Origin: Alphaproteobacteria bacterium
Lineage (GTDB): Bacteria; Pseudomonadota; Alphaproteobacteria; Rhodobacterales; Rhodobacteraceae
Reading direction: 5' to 3'
NCBI GenBank assembly: GCA_030429105.1
Contig: JAUIDE010000003.1
Coordinates: 38,688-102,687, forward strand
Length of the DNA stretch: 64,000 nt
Shown: in pieces, positions 49,201-60,935 of the stretch
Numbering within the stretch: the stretch's first letter is position 1
Layout: each line of letters begins with the position of its first letter
Program-made: the position numbers and the translations under genes
Notes under the pieces: generated by a model
What the model was told of the DNA's origin: nothing
The model's input: the letters and a program-made list of their open reading frames with translations, nothing else
The model's database searches: none

Positions 49201-50721
49201 GGTTCCGCGAATTTCCACGCCTTCGAGCAGGCTGATAGAAGTCCCGTCTGCAAAAATGGCCGTTTCGATCAAGTTCTGACGACCGCCGCCGAAGGGCGTG
49301 TTCTTGAAATGATCTCTGATCATTATGGTTTCGGAACCAATTCTCAACTGCAGGGTCGTCGATCCTACGTTCGCGACGGTCTGTTCAGTGAGGGAGAGTA
49401 TCAGGTCCGCAGCGCCGATGCCCGAACCAAAGGAAATTCTGTCGTTTCCGAAGGCATCGAAGATCGTGTCGTTTCCGTCTCCGAGGTTCCATACGTAAGT
49501 GTTGTCGGCATTACCTTGTTCGAACAGGTCATCTCCAGGCCCGCCATCAAGGGTCGTGCTCGTTCCGTCGGATCGTATCGTATCGTCGCCGCCGAGCCCG
49601 AAGATGGCGGTCGCTACACCGTTGCCGGAGAGAATTTCTGCTTCGTCTGTTCCCCTGATGAATGCAGTGCCATCGTTTTCTGCGTTCCAGACCACTCCGT
49701 CAGCGAATTCGATGGATTCGATAAAGCTCCAAGGGTCCGTATAGCGAATTCCCCTCTCTTCAGGGGTAAGACCCTTGCCACTCCTCGTTGTTCCAATGTA
49801 GATGTATATTTCTTGGCGATCCTCACCAATTCCAGGTATTTCGATCCCAAAATAGTGGTGGGTAAAGGTTGTAAATAAACCATTGTCTGTTTGCTGCCTT
49901 AGCCCAATTACTCTTACTTCAGTGGAATTTATATCTTCAAATCGGAGAGTATCGAAACCTTCGCCCACGTGCTCTCTTATAATTTCAGCATCAAGCTGGA
50001 AGCCGAAAAGTGACCTATCGGGGTTTCCCTCCCCACGCCTGACAACGTATACGTCGTCACCTTCTCCGCCTTCCATGTAGTCTTTTCCGACGCCGCCATC
50101 CAAAATGTCATCGCCATCCCCGCCCCTAAGTTGATCGTCACCCCCGAAACCTCGAAGCGTGTCATCATAAGCCTCGCCCGTCGAATCGTTCGTGTCGAAG
50201 CCGTAGAGACTTTCGCTTTTTTCGCATCCGAGTATCGGGACCCCGCCACGCAGTGAAATGAATTCATCGCCTATGAAAATCCCCTCAAAAAAATAATGAG
50301 CTTCAACAAGCGCGTCGCCAAAGGTAATTGTAGAGTTCAAGATAGTAAGTGTAACTGAAGTATCTGTTGAAGAAAAATTCGATATACTGGCGTCCTCACC
50401 AAATGCGAGTGCTGTAATGGAGCTATATCCAAAAACTCCTATGCCTGTAATGTTTGTTCCATCCTCGAAGGAACCAACTGTGACTGTGTCTATTATATTG
50501 TCGCAATCGCCTATCGTGAAATGTAGGCGGCCAACTGAATCTCCGTTCATTCTGATATTGGAAAAGTCGTATCCATCTTCAAAATGAATACTTTTTTTCG
50601 CAGTCTTCATTGATACTGAACTTGAAGCGCCTATTGTGCTAAATCCTGTCACCACCAAGGGGTGATACTCAATACTCCCGATGGATGGATCCAAAACAAT
50701 CGTGAATGAATATGTGGTCAA
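46234..50721 (-). CDS. Large RTX/cadherin-like calcium-binding adhesin
   Basis: 1495 aa; many GGxGxDxL nonapeptides at both ends; Ig/cadherin-like repeats (NDSxxxQQGQTKTIxxLANDSDxDxDTLTPT); Pro-rich linkers; AT-richer than flanks. Confidence 0.88.
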   Translation of the reverse strand: MTTYSFTIVLDPSIGSIEYHPLVVTGFSTIGASSSVSMKTAKKSIHFEDGYDFSNIRMNGDSVGRLHFTIGDCDNIIDTVTVGSFEDGTNITGIGVFGYSSITALAFGEDASISNFSSTDTSVTLTILNSTITFGDALVEAHYFFEGIFIGDEFISLRGGVPILGCEKSESLYGFDTNDSTGEAYDDTLRGFGGDDQLRGGDGDDILDGGVGKDYMEGGEGDDVYVVRRGEGNPDRSLFGFQLDAEIIREHVGEGFDTLRFEDINSTEVRVIGLRQQTDNGLFTTFTHHYFGIEIPGIGEDRQEIYIYIGTTRSGKGLTPEERGIRYTDPWSFIESIEFADGVVWNAENDGTAFIRGTDEAEILSGNGVATAIFGLGGDDTIRSDGTSTTLDGGPGDDLFEQGNADNTYVWNLGDGNDTIFDAFGNDRISFGSGIGAADLILSLTEQTVANVGSTTLQLRIGSETIMIRDHFKNTPFGGGRQNLIETAIFADGTSISLLEGVEIRGTDSRDQITSSSLGITGAANINGMGGDDVITTASRNDTITGGTGNDDLQGFQGDDTYIWNIGDGNDTITDNLGNDKILLGPGITANDIKLSIPTDANGNLLNRLQINIGSENITAIFSSGGAPIETLQFSDGSTQSLIKDLTLHGTEVNDKIIGFSFPDAHDTIHGYGGDDFLAGGGNVSIFKTITIYGGDGNDQILDAPGNDLLVGEKGNDIINSGRGNDTIIWNIGDGNDVVFNTPDNSHSFDDRLVFGSGITAKNLSFTLQQAPSSIPSNAFYALDLSIHIGNETIQLNDQFFAVGNGPLTATLEKLQFADGSTMDLDYALFDPALQLTNTGAPATEDTTLAITSTQLNAIAGELTNNPSQNVYTLQTPPSHGSLFKGATKISAGGTFTQKDIDDGLITYKPDLNYDADDSFGFSVSNGASTLSNKIFTIDITPVNDEPIATADFATTASNQSVIINVLSNDTDIDGDSLVVAVPNGAGVPLPQGTTTVNPNNTITFTPAPGFVGTTSFAYQISDGNGGFDTATVTVTVAAPPPVNTAPVAQNDSASVQQGQTKTINVLANDSDSDRDTLTPTIDTNPSHGTVTVNANKTISYTAHSNYSGADSFTYRVSDGKGGFDAASVNLTVTAPPPPPPPPPPVNTAPIAQNDSLTLQQGQTKTIAALANDSDADGDTLTPTITANPSHGSVTINEVGTFIYTAAANYSGADSFTYRISDGEGGFDTATVNITVTSPIVTDPPIVNNPPVVETPPVVADPPVAPDSPVLPVPPIVDGSPVVETPPVVPDPPVAPSPDWVGTAFADRERGTAEANRMSALAGDDTVSGGGGADTMRGGSGDDLLKGQAGDDILMGQGGVDTLKGGGGGDMLKGGGGGDLLVAQGGDDTVKGGGGDDTIKGGGGDDRLEGQRGDDLLIGQSGRDVFVFKPGAGSDEIRGFQQGVDLIEITRGASSFADLDVIQSGGDVLIAFANVEITVKNARVAQFDADDFIFG

Positions 50722-50965
50722 TATATACCCCTCTTTCGATCAAGCGCGCCGACCGACTGCCGCTGAGGCGCTCACCTGCCGGACACTAGATGCTCTTTAT
50801 CTAAAAAAGGCAATGCGCAGAGATTTTGGCGCGTGATGTTTCTGCAGAAAGGAGGTCGATTTGACGTAGCTTTTCCACCCCATGTCCTCGGGATCGGGGC
50901 GGTGGGGGCCCTTCCGCCACCGGCAGGAGGAAGAGCCCAATGTGGCGGGGCGATCTCACCCCCCC

Positions 50966-53584
<2,619 letters not shown>

Positions 53585-53712
53585 GTGCCCTCCTGGCCCG
53601 GATGCGGGACGCCCCGAAGGCGCGTCTCCTGACCGGCTCTTGCGTAAGTGCGGCGCCCGGAACGGCGCGCCTCAGCCTATGTGGTGTTTTTGCAACGGGG
53701 GTGCAAGGGCCC

Positions 53713-55452
53713 TCAGGCGAAGCGGTAGCGGGCCTTTCCGAGCGAACGGTAGAGCGCGGGAACCGGCGTGCCCGCGGCCTCCATAGCGGTCTCGTAGAGG
53801 CGTATCAGGTGTTCGAGACGATCCGGGGCGGCGTGGAAGGCGGCGCGGTAGGCGCCGGTTGCGGCGTAGAGGAAGGGCAGGAAGGCGAAGGAGATCGGCT
53901 CCACCGTTCCGCTCTCCGCGAGGCGGCGCTCGATGGCGTCATGCGCGGCGTCGGCCATGCGGCGGATCGCCGGCCTCTTCTCCGCGAACCGTGGAAGCTG
54001 CGCGGCGGTGACGGCCCAGACGGACATGAGGAGGAGTACGGAGACCGCATCCCGGCCCCAGGTGTCAAAGACCGCATCCGCGAGGTCGCCGCCATCCTCC
54101 AGCCGCGCGTCCATCACATCGGCCGCCTGCGCGACAAGGCGCATGAAGTCGTACTTCCCGGGATCGGCCGCGACGTCGCGGACGCGAATTCGCCAGGTCG
54201 ACGCAAGGTTCGCCGCGAGCGCAAGCGTCGGCGCGATGCGCCCGTGCCTTCGCCAATAGCCTTCGAGCGTCGCATAGACAGCCGCTCGCGGCAGCGGCTT
54301 CGTGGAATAGGCGTGGGAGAGGACGGTGTACTCATAGACCCATGGCGCGTCTCCTGCGGCTTTGAACTCGGCGTCCGGCCCCGAGAGCGAGAGGCGCCGG
54401 GCGAAGCTTTCGTAATCGGCGTCGAAGAGCGCGCAGAGGGCGAGTGTGAAAGCCGCATCGTTCCGGTCCTGACTTTCGGCTTCGGCGGCGGCGTCCCTCA
54501 CGCGCCCCGCGGTGAGGAAGCTCCAGACCCGGGCGCGACGGTCGTCGGCGTCCCGTTCGAGCCGGATCGCGGACCAGAGGCCGCGCGTGAATGTGAAGAC
54601 GACCCCGAACCCGAGGAAGAGATCGAGCGCGCGGAGCGTGTCTATGCCGCCGACATAGCCGGAGACCTCATTCCGGAAATCCGCGAAGGTCGTCGCATCC
54701 CGTATCGTCTCGCCGATATCGAGAAGTCCGGTATTCGCGAGGATTCCGCGCAGCATCTGGAAGGCTGGCTCCACCCCGAAGGCCGGCTCCGCACCGGCGA
54801 AGGTCGCGAGATACTGCATCCGGACGGCGACGGCGGCCAGAACGGCGAGCGCGGTCGCCAGACCTGCGAAGACGAGGGGCCCGAGCGCCGATGTGGAGAA
54901 GTTCCTGGTGAACGCGCGGCGACCGAAGAAATGCGCCGAAAAGGCGACGAAGCCGAGAATCTGGACCGCGACAACCGCCCTGTATCCGAGGCCGGGCTCA
55001 GGCCCGGGCGGCAACAGGAAGAGCATGAAAAGCGATTGCAGGACATAGGCCGCGAGGCAAAGCAGCGCCGGCGGGTAACGGAACATGATGTAGCGGCTGA
55101 TCTGCTGCTTGCTGAGCGGAGCGTCTCCGGTCGCGTTGGCGAGCGTCATGCCCGCAAGGCCACCGATCAGGGAATGGATCGGCCAGGCGGCCGCCGCGCC
55201 GAGCGCGGCCAGCGCATCCGCCATCATCAGCCTGCGCGCCCGTGCGCTCGTCGCGATGGCGAAGGACGCCTCAAGAAAATCCGGATCGAAGGAGACGCCG
55301 CGGCTGAGCTTCAGGAGGGTCGCAAGCGCACCCGCCGCCTTCGCCGCGAAACCGAGCGCATAAAGCGAGAGGGCGACGTCGCGCCAGCCGAGCGCCCAGG
55401 CCAGAACCAGGGGGATCCCCAGGCCAACCGAGAAAAGGATTTGCAGCAGCAT
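53713..55452 (-). CDS. Multi-pass membrane protein of unknown function
   Basis: 579 aa ORF with ~6 hydrophobic segments in the N-terminal half and a soluble helical C-terminal half; no family recognised. Confidence 0.7.
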   Translation of the reverse strand: MLLQILFSVGLGIPLVLAWALGWRDVALSLYALGFAAKAAGALATLLKLSRGVSFDPDFLEASFAIATSARARRLMMADALAALGAAAAWPIHSLIGGLAGMTLANATGDAPLSKQQISRYIMFRYPPALLCLAAYVLQSLFMLFLLPPGPEPGLGYRAVVAVQILGFVAFSAHFFGRRAFTRNFSTSALGPLVFAGLATALAVLAAVAVRMQYLATFAGAEPAFGVEPAFQMLRGILANTGLLDIGETIRDATTFADFRNEVSGYVGGIDTLRALDLFLGFGVVFTFTRGLWSAIRLERDADDRRARVWSFLTAGRVRDAAAEAESQDRNDAAFTLALCALFDADYESFARRLSLSGPDAEFKAAGDAPWVYEYTVLSHAYSTKPLPRAAVYATLEGYWRRHGRIAPTLALAANLASTWRIRVRDVAADPGKYDFMRLVAQAADVMDARLEDGGDLADAVFDTWGRDAVSVLLLMSVWAVTAAQLPRFAEKRPAIRRMADAAHDAIERRLAESGTVEPISFAFLPFLYAATGAYRAAFHAAPDRLEHLIRLYETAMEAAGTPVPALYRSLGKARYRFA

Positions 55453-55580
55453 GGGCTCCGCCCGTCCGGTCCTTTCGCCTTGCGTGCAAGGCTACAAGCG
55501 TCTCCCGCGACGGGCGAGCGCGGATTCTCACACCGCGCGCCCTGTTGACGGGACATGCGGCGCGGTTCAATGACGGCTTC

Positions 55581-56276
55581 ATGTCCGACTCCCGCCTCAT
55601 CGTCGCGCTCGACCCGCCGAACGTGCCGCACGCCCTCGCGGGCGAGGCGATGGCGGATCGGCTGGGTGGCGCCGTCTCCTTCTACAAGATCGGCCTCGGC
55701 ATGCTGACGGGCGGCGGCCTCGCGCTCGCCATGGAGCTTAAGGCGCGGGGCAAGCGCGTCTTCCTCGACATGAAGCTCTTCGACATCGGGGCGACGGTGG
55801 AGGCGGCGGTCTCCGGCCTCGCGGGGTTCGACCTCGATTTCCTGACGGTGCATGGCGACCCTTCGGTGGTGCGCGCCGCGGCGCGGGGGAAGGGGGCTTC
55901 GGGGATGAAGATTCTCGCCGTCACCATCCTAACCTCGTCGGACCGGGGTGACCTCGACGAGGCGATGATCCGCGCGGGCGCGGTTCCCGACATCGTGCTG
56001 GAGCGGGCGCGGCGCGCGCTGGAGGCGGGGGCGGACGGGGTGATCGCCTCGCCGCTCGAAGCGGCGGCGATCCGCGCGCTGCCGGAGGCTGCCGGGCGGC
56101 TCATCGTCTGCCCCGGCGTGCGGCCCGCGGGCGCGGCGACGGGCGACCAGAAGCGGATCGCGACGCCGGCGGCGGCGCTCGCCGCAGGGGCGGATCATAT
56201 CGTCGTAGGCCGCCCGGTGACGGAGGCGGCCGACCCGGCGGAGGCGGCGCGGGCGATCCTGCGGGAGATCGGCTGA
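55581..56276 (+). CDS. pyrF: Orotidine 5'-phosphate decarboxylase
   Basis: LIVALDPPN; FLDMKLFDIGATVEAAV; VCPGVRPAGAATGDQKR; VVGRPVTEA. Confidence 0.96.
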   Translation: MSDSRLIVALDPPNVPHALAGEAMADRLGGAVSFYKIGLGMLTGGGLALAMELKARGKRVFLDMKLFDIGATVEAAVSGLAGFDLDFLTVHGDPSVVRAAARGKGASGMKILAVTILTSSDRGDLDEAMIRAGAVPDIVLERARRALEAGADGVIASPLEAAAIRALPEAAGRLIVCPGVRPAGAATGDQKRIATPAAALAAGADHIVVGRPVTEAADPAEAARAILREIG

Positions 56277-56284
56277 AGCCCGAA

Positions 56285-56308
56285 GGGGCCGCCCGAGGGA
56301 GCGGCCCC
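56285..56308. terminator. Bidirectional hairpin between convergent genes
   Basis: ggggccgc-ccgaggga-gcggcccc. Confidence 0.5.
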
Positions 56309-56326
56309 GCATCAGGCGCGTTCAGG

Positions 56327-56734
56327 TCATTTCGCGGTGATGACGGCCATCACCAGCTTGTCGTCGATGCGGATCGGGCCGTCTTCCTTCGCGCCGAGCT
56401 TGTATTCGAAGACGCCCGTCTTCATGCCGCCGTCCTCCGAATGGATCATCAGCATCAGCATGTCGCCGGCCGCGACCGGCTCGGTCAGGATCGCGGCGAC
56501 ATCCTCGTTGCTGCCGCCGCGGAGCGGGGCGTAGCCGACGACCGGGCCGGGCTTCATGTCCGCGCCGGTGCGGTGGACGACGAGCCAGCCGTTCTTCGGC
56601 GCCATGACCTTCGAGGCCGAGACGATGCCGTTCGACACGTCCTGATCCGCGGCGACGACGCCGGCGTGATCGTCGGCCTGTGCGGCGGCGGCGAGGGCGA
56701 TGGCGGCTGCGGCCGCGGCGATCAGTCTGGGCAT
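56327..56734 (-). CDS. Secreted small protein (DUF7282-like)
   Basis: Signal peptide MPRLIAAAAAAIALAAAAQA; single compact domain DQDVSNGIVSASKVMAPKNGWLVVHR. Confidence 0.7.
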   Translation of the reverse strand: MPRLIAAAAAAIALAAAAQADDHAGVVAADQDVSNGIVSASKVMAPKNGWLVVHRTGADMKPGPVVGYAPLRGGSNEDVAAILTEPVAAGDMLMLMIHSEDGGMKTGVFEYKLGAKEDGPIRIDDKLVMAVITAK

Positions 56735-56804
56735 GGTGGCTCCTCCTTCGTTGGGATGGTCTCTCCTTAACGATGGCGGGCCCGGAAAGGTTTCAGCTGC
56801 GCGA

Positions 56805-58199
56805 TCAGACGTTGAGCAGAAGGAACTCCCGCTCCCAGGGGCTGATGACGCGCATGAACTCGGCGTGTTCCGCCCGCTTCACGGCGCAGTAGATGCGGAC
56901 GAATTCCTCGCCGAGGACGGAGGCGAGCGGCTTCGAGCTTTCGAGTTCGATCACGCTGTCGAGTTGGCTCTCGGGCAGGTCGCGGTTCATCAGGTAGGCG
57001 TCCCCCGTCGCCTCCTGCCGCGGCTCCGCCTTCTCCTCCATGCCGAGCCAGCCGCAGGCGAGGGCCCCGGCGATGGCGAGATAGGGGTTCGCATCCGACC
57101 CGATCACCCGGTTCTCCACCCGGCGGGCGGCGGGCGAGGATTTCGGCGTGCGGATGCCGACGGAGCGGTTGTCCGTCCCCCATTCGAGGTTCACCGGGGC
57201 GGACTGGTAGGAGACGAGGCGGCGATAGGAATTCACATAGGGCGCGGCCATCGCCATCGCGGCGGGGAAGTGCTTCTGCTGACCGCCGATGAAGTGGAAG
57301 AAGGCCGGCGTCGGCCCGCCCGCCTCGTCGGAGAAGATGTTGCGGCCCGTCGCCGCCTCCACGACGGACATGTGCACATGCATGGCGCTGCCGGGCTGGT
57401 TCTCCATCGGCTTGGCCATGAAGGTGGCGTAGCAGCCGCATTTGTAGGCCGCCTCCCGGATGAGGCGCTTGAAGAGGAACACCTGATCCGCGAGCTCGAT
57501 CGGGTCGCCGTGGACGAGGTTGATCTCGAGCTGGGCGGCGCCCGCCTCCTGGATGATCGTGTCGATCTCCAGCCCCTGCGCTTCGGCGTAGTCGTATATA
57601 TGCTCGATCACCCGCTCGTATTCGTCGACGGCGGAGACGGAGAAGGCCTGTGAGCCGGTGGATTGCCGGCCCGAGCGGCCGACGGGCGGCTCCAGCGGAT
57701 AATCGGGGTCGGTATTCTGCTTGGTGAGGTAGAACTCGATCTCCGGTGCGACAACCGGCTTCAGCCCCTTCGCGGCGTAAAGGTCCACCACCCGCTTCAG
57801 GACGGCGCGGGGCGCGGCGCCGGAGGGCCTCCCCTCGCCGTCCACAAGGTCGTGGATGATGACGAGCGACGGGTCCGCCGCCCAGGGAACGGCGCGTGCC
57901 GTGGAAAAGTCGGGGACGAGGGTGAGGTCGCTGTCGGTGTCGAAATCGTGACGGATGACGTCGGCGTATTCGCCGTTGATCGTCGAGATGAGGATCGAGA
58001 CGGGAAGCCGCACGTCCCCGCCGCGGATGAACTTGCCGGCGGGCATGACCTTGCCGCGGGCGATGCCCGCAAGGTCGGAGGTGACGCATTCGATTTCGTC
58101 GATCCGGTTGGCGCGGATCCATTCGCCGATCGAGGCGGCGTCGGGGTTGGCGAGTTGCGGCGAATGGTCGAGGCCGAGGATCGGCTTGGAGAGGGACAT
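56805..58199 (-). CDS. Glutamine synthetase family protein (gamma-glutamylputrescine synthetase-like)
   Basis: PEIEFYLTKQNTDPDYPLEPP; AGAAQLEINLVHGDP; GSAMHVHMS; NRSVGIRTP. Confidence 0.92.
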   Translation of the reverse strand: MSLSKPILGLDHSPQLANPDAASIGEWIRANRIDEIECVTSDLAGIARGKVMPAGKFIRGGDVRLPVSILISTINGEYADVIRHDFDTDSDLTLVPDFSTARAVPWAADPSLVIIHDLVDGEGRPSGAAPRAVLKRVVDLYAAKGLKPVVAPEIEFYLTKQNTDPDYPLEPPVGRSGRQSTGSQAFSVSAVDEYERVIEHIYDYAEAQGLEIDTIIQEAGAAQLEINLVHGDPIELADQVFLFKRLIREAAYKCGCYATFMAKPMENQPGSAMHVHMSVVEAATGRNIFSDEAGGPTPAFFHFIGGQQKHFPAAMAMAAPYVNSYRRLVSYQSAPVNLEWGTDNRSVGIRTPKSSPAARRVENRVIGSDANPYLAIAGALACGWLGMEEKAEPRQEATGDAYLMNRDLPESQLDSVIELESSKPLASVLGEEFVRIYCAVKRAEHAEFMRVISPWEREFLLLNV

Positions 58200-58263
58200 G
58201 GGGGCGCTTTCAATGCTGCTGCGGCAGCTTACGCCGCCGCCGCGCCGCTGAAAAGCGCCCCGC

Positions 58264-60918
58264 TCAGCCGCCGCCGGTGAAGGTCCTCCGGTCGCCGCCG
58301 AAGATTCCGGCGCCTGTCAGCGTTCCGTCGTTCGAGCGGAGGCCGAGCGAGCCGCCGGCTGCGGCGGCCGGGTTTCCGGCGCGGTCGTTGAAGAAGGCCC
58401 CGTCCACTCCGATCACGCCGTCGCGCCCGCCCACCGTGATGTCGCCGAGGCCGGAGAAGCCGCCGAACTGCCCACGGGAGACGGCGACGGTCGTATCCGC
58501 GCCGAGCAGGCCGGTGAAGGTCGTCGTCCCGACCTCTTCCGCGAAGTCGAACACCATGTCGAAGCGCGCGCCGTCCACCACGGAGCGGCCGTTGTCGACG
58601 GCGGAGATGACCGCGTGGCCGTCGAAGGTCGCGACGCCGCTCGTCGGCAGGGCGGCGTTCGCGGTCACGTCGCCGGCGATCCAGGCGCCGAGATGGAGGC
58701 GCTGGTCGGTCTCCAGCGGGGCGCATTCCTGGCAGGTCTGGTTCGCCACGGCGCGGACTTCGCCCGCCCACCAGCCCCAGGTGAGGTGCTCGGGGGTCGT
58801 GTCGGTTCCCGCGTCGAAGACCCCGCCGTCGCCCGCGAGGTCCGCCGAGGCCATCGCGCCGGAGAACTCGGCATCGGCGAAATTGGCTGACTGGAAGACT
58901 TCCAGCGCGTCGTCGGGCGTCGCGTCGCGCATCGCGAAGCGGCGGTCGTCCAGCGTCGCGGCCTTCTCGTCCCGTCCGAACTCTACGCGGAGGGCGAAGA
59001 GCGGCGGGTCAGCCTGCGGGTCCCCGGCGAAGACGTCGTCGAGCCGGAAGACGGCGGAGCCGCCGTTCTCTTCCAGCGAGAGCCGCAGGGACACGCCGTC
59101 CGTGTCCGACGAGCGGCCCGAGTAACTTTCGCCCGAGGCGATGTCGAACCCGCTGATCGCCGAGAACCCGCCCTGGAAGGCGTTGACCGGCGCGCGGTCC
59201 GCCGCGGCGACCGTCTCGACCGCCCGGCGGTCGGCGACATGGTTCGCGCCGAAGAGGGTCGTCGCGTCCCCCATGTCCGGATTGACCGCGCCGGGGGCGC
59301 CGCCATTGCCGAGGGCGAGGAAGCGCGCCCCGGCCCCGAAGGCCGTGCCGCCCGCGCCGTCCGAGACGGGGCGCACGGGCGTGCGGACGCGGCGGACGGA
59401 ATTCCCATCATAGAACGAGCCTTCGAAGGTCGCCGCGAAATCCGGGTTGTTCTTGCCGGAGGCGGAGACGTTCCCGGTCAGCACGCCGAAACCTGAAGTC
59501 TGGCTTGCACCCGCGCCGTTGATGTCGAGATAGGCGTAGAGCGCCTTCGCGTTCCCGCCTGTCGCCGCGCCGCCAGGATTGCCGATCAGGATGAGGTCGC
59601 CGCGGCCGTCGGCGCCGAAGGGCGCGCCGCGGTCGGTGAAGGCGGCGGCGGCGCCGGAGAGGAGATCGTCGGAAAGGGCGTAGAGGCGCGCGACCGTCGT
59701 TCCCCCCGCGGCGGAGGGCAGGGCGGGGCTGACGATTCCGGAGACGAACGCGCCGGCCTGGCCGCCCGCCGTCTCGAACGCCGCGAAGGTGAACTCGTTG
59801 GCGCGGTTGAAGAAACCGCGCCCGGTCAGGGCTCCGCGCGGGCTCGCGGAGCCGTCCGCCGCACCGAAGTCGAAGAAGCCGGTCGCGGTCGGCGTCGGGA
59901 TGATGAAGGTCTCGCCCTCCGCTGTCACGCCGATGCGGGAGCCCTCGAAGATCTGGGTGAAGACGAAGGTCTCCGCCCCTTCGCCGCCGCTCGTGAGGCC
60001 GGGAACGGAGCCGCCCGCAAGGCTGGCGGAGCCGGTCGCCCCCTCGATCAGCACGAGCGTTGGCGGCGGCGGATTGGGTTCCCCGGGCGTCGGGGCCGTT
60101 GCAGTCGTGACCTCTTCGTCGGTCCGCTCGGTGTTCCGCTCCTCGTCTCCGAAGTCGGTCTCCGCCTCGCCGGAGGTGGAGACCGGATCGTCGCTCGCCG
60201 CCCCCTTCGCCTCGGAATTGACGCCGGGGACGCCGCTTTCGATCACGTCCGGATTCTCGGGCCGCACGCGCTGCCCGGCTTCTCCGCGACCGAGGAGTGC
60301 GATGGTCGTGTCCCGGATCAGGATCTGGTCGGCCACGCCGGTATAGGTCACGACGCCGTTGATCGACACGTCCGCGACGCCGTTGGAGCGGGAGATCACG
60401 ATCTCTTCCCCGGTCAGCGAGGTGAGGCGGGTGTATTCGCCGGCGATGTGCATCACCCGCGTCGTCCCGTCCTCCTCCACGATGATGATGGAGATGCCGC
60501 CGCGGATGCCGATGGTCGCGGTCGGAGTGGTGATGACGGCGTCCGTCGTCTTCGAGATGCGGCCGCCGACGAAGCGCAGGACGCCGCGCGTCATTGACAT
60601 GGCCATCTCGCCGGTCTTCGTCGCGGGATCGTAGATGTAGCGGTCGAGGACGATGTTGCTGTTCGGCGCGACGGTCAGGGCGGTCTGGTCGAGGAAGAGG
60701 AACTGCCCGGTGCCGATCGGCGAGCTTTCGATCCGCTCCTCCAGCACGAGATCGTCCCCGAGGATCAGGTCGCGCGGGTCGGCCGCCGGCGGGTCCCCGA
60801 TCACCTCGCTGTTGACGGCGGCGACGGCGCCGATCCGCTCCGCCGAAGCGCCTCCGGCGGAGCCGAGGAGGAGCGCGGCGGCGGCGACCGATGCGAGCAG
60901 GCGGGATGTCGTCGTCAT
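58264..60918 (-). CDS. FecR-domain protein with C-terminal TbpB-like barrel region
   Basis: Signal peptide without lipobox; FecR-type core (DLILGDDLVLEERIESSPIGTGQFLFLDQTALTVAPNSNIVLDRYIYDP); C-terminus GRDGVIGVDGAFFNDRAGNPAAAAGGSLGLRSNDGTLTGAGIFGGDRR. Confidence 0.85.
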   Translation of the reverse strand: MTTTSRLLASVAAAALLLGSAGGASAERIGAVAAVNSEVIGDPPAADPRDLILGDDLVLEERIESSPIGTGQFLFLDQTALTVAPNSNIVLDRYIYDPATKTGEMAMSMTRGVLRFVGGRISKTTDAVITTPTATIGIRGGISIIIVEEDGTTRVMHIAGEYTRLTSLTGEEIVISRSNGVADVSINGVVTYTGVADQILIRDTTIALLGRGEAGQRVRPENPDVIESGVPGVNSEAKGAASDDPVSTSGEAETDFGDEERNTERTDEEVTTATAPTPGEPNPPPPTLVLIEGATGSASLAGGSVPGLTSGGEGAETFVFTQIFEGSRIGVTAEGETFIIPTPTATGFFDFGAADGSASPRGALTGRGFFNRANEFTFAAFETAGGQAGAFVSGIVSPALPSAAGGTTVARLYALSDDLLSGAAAAFTDRGAPFGADGRGDLILIGNPGGAATGGNAKALYAYLDINGAGASQTSGFGVLTGNVSASGKNNPDFAATFEGSFYDGNSVRRVRTPVRPVSDGAGGTAFGAGARFLALGNGGAPGAVNPDMGDATTLFGANHVADRRAVETVAAADRAPVNAFQGGFSAISGFDIASGESYSGRSSDTDGVSLRLSLEENGGSAVFRLDDVFAGDPQADPPLFALRVEFGRDEKAATLDDRRFAMRDATPDDALEVFQSANFADAEFSGAMASADLAGDGGVFDAGTDTTPEHLTWGWWAGEVRAVANQTCQECAPLETDQRLHLGAWIAGDVTANAALPTSGVATFDGHAVISAVDNGRSVVDGARFDMVFDFAEEVGTTTFTGLLGADTTVAVSRGQFGGFSGLGDITVGGRDGVIGVDGAFFNDRAGNPAAAAGGSLGLRSNDGTLTGAGIFGGDRRTFTGGG

Positions 60919-60935
60919 CGTCGGTCCCTCCCGGG

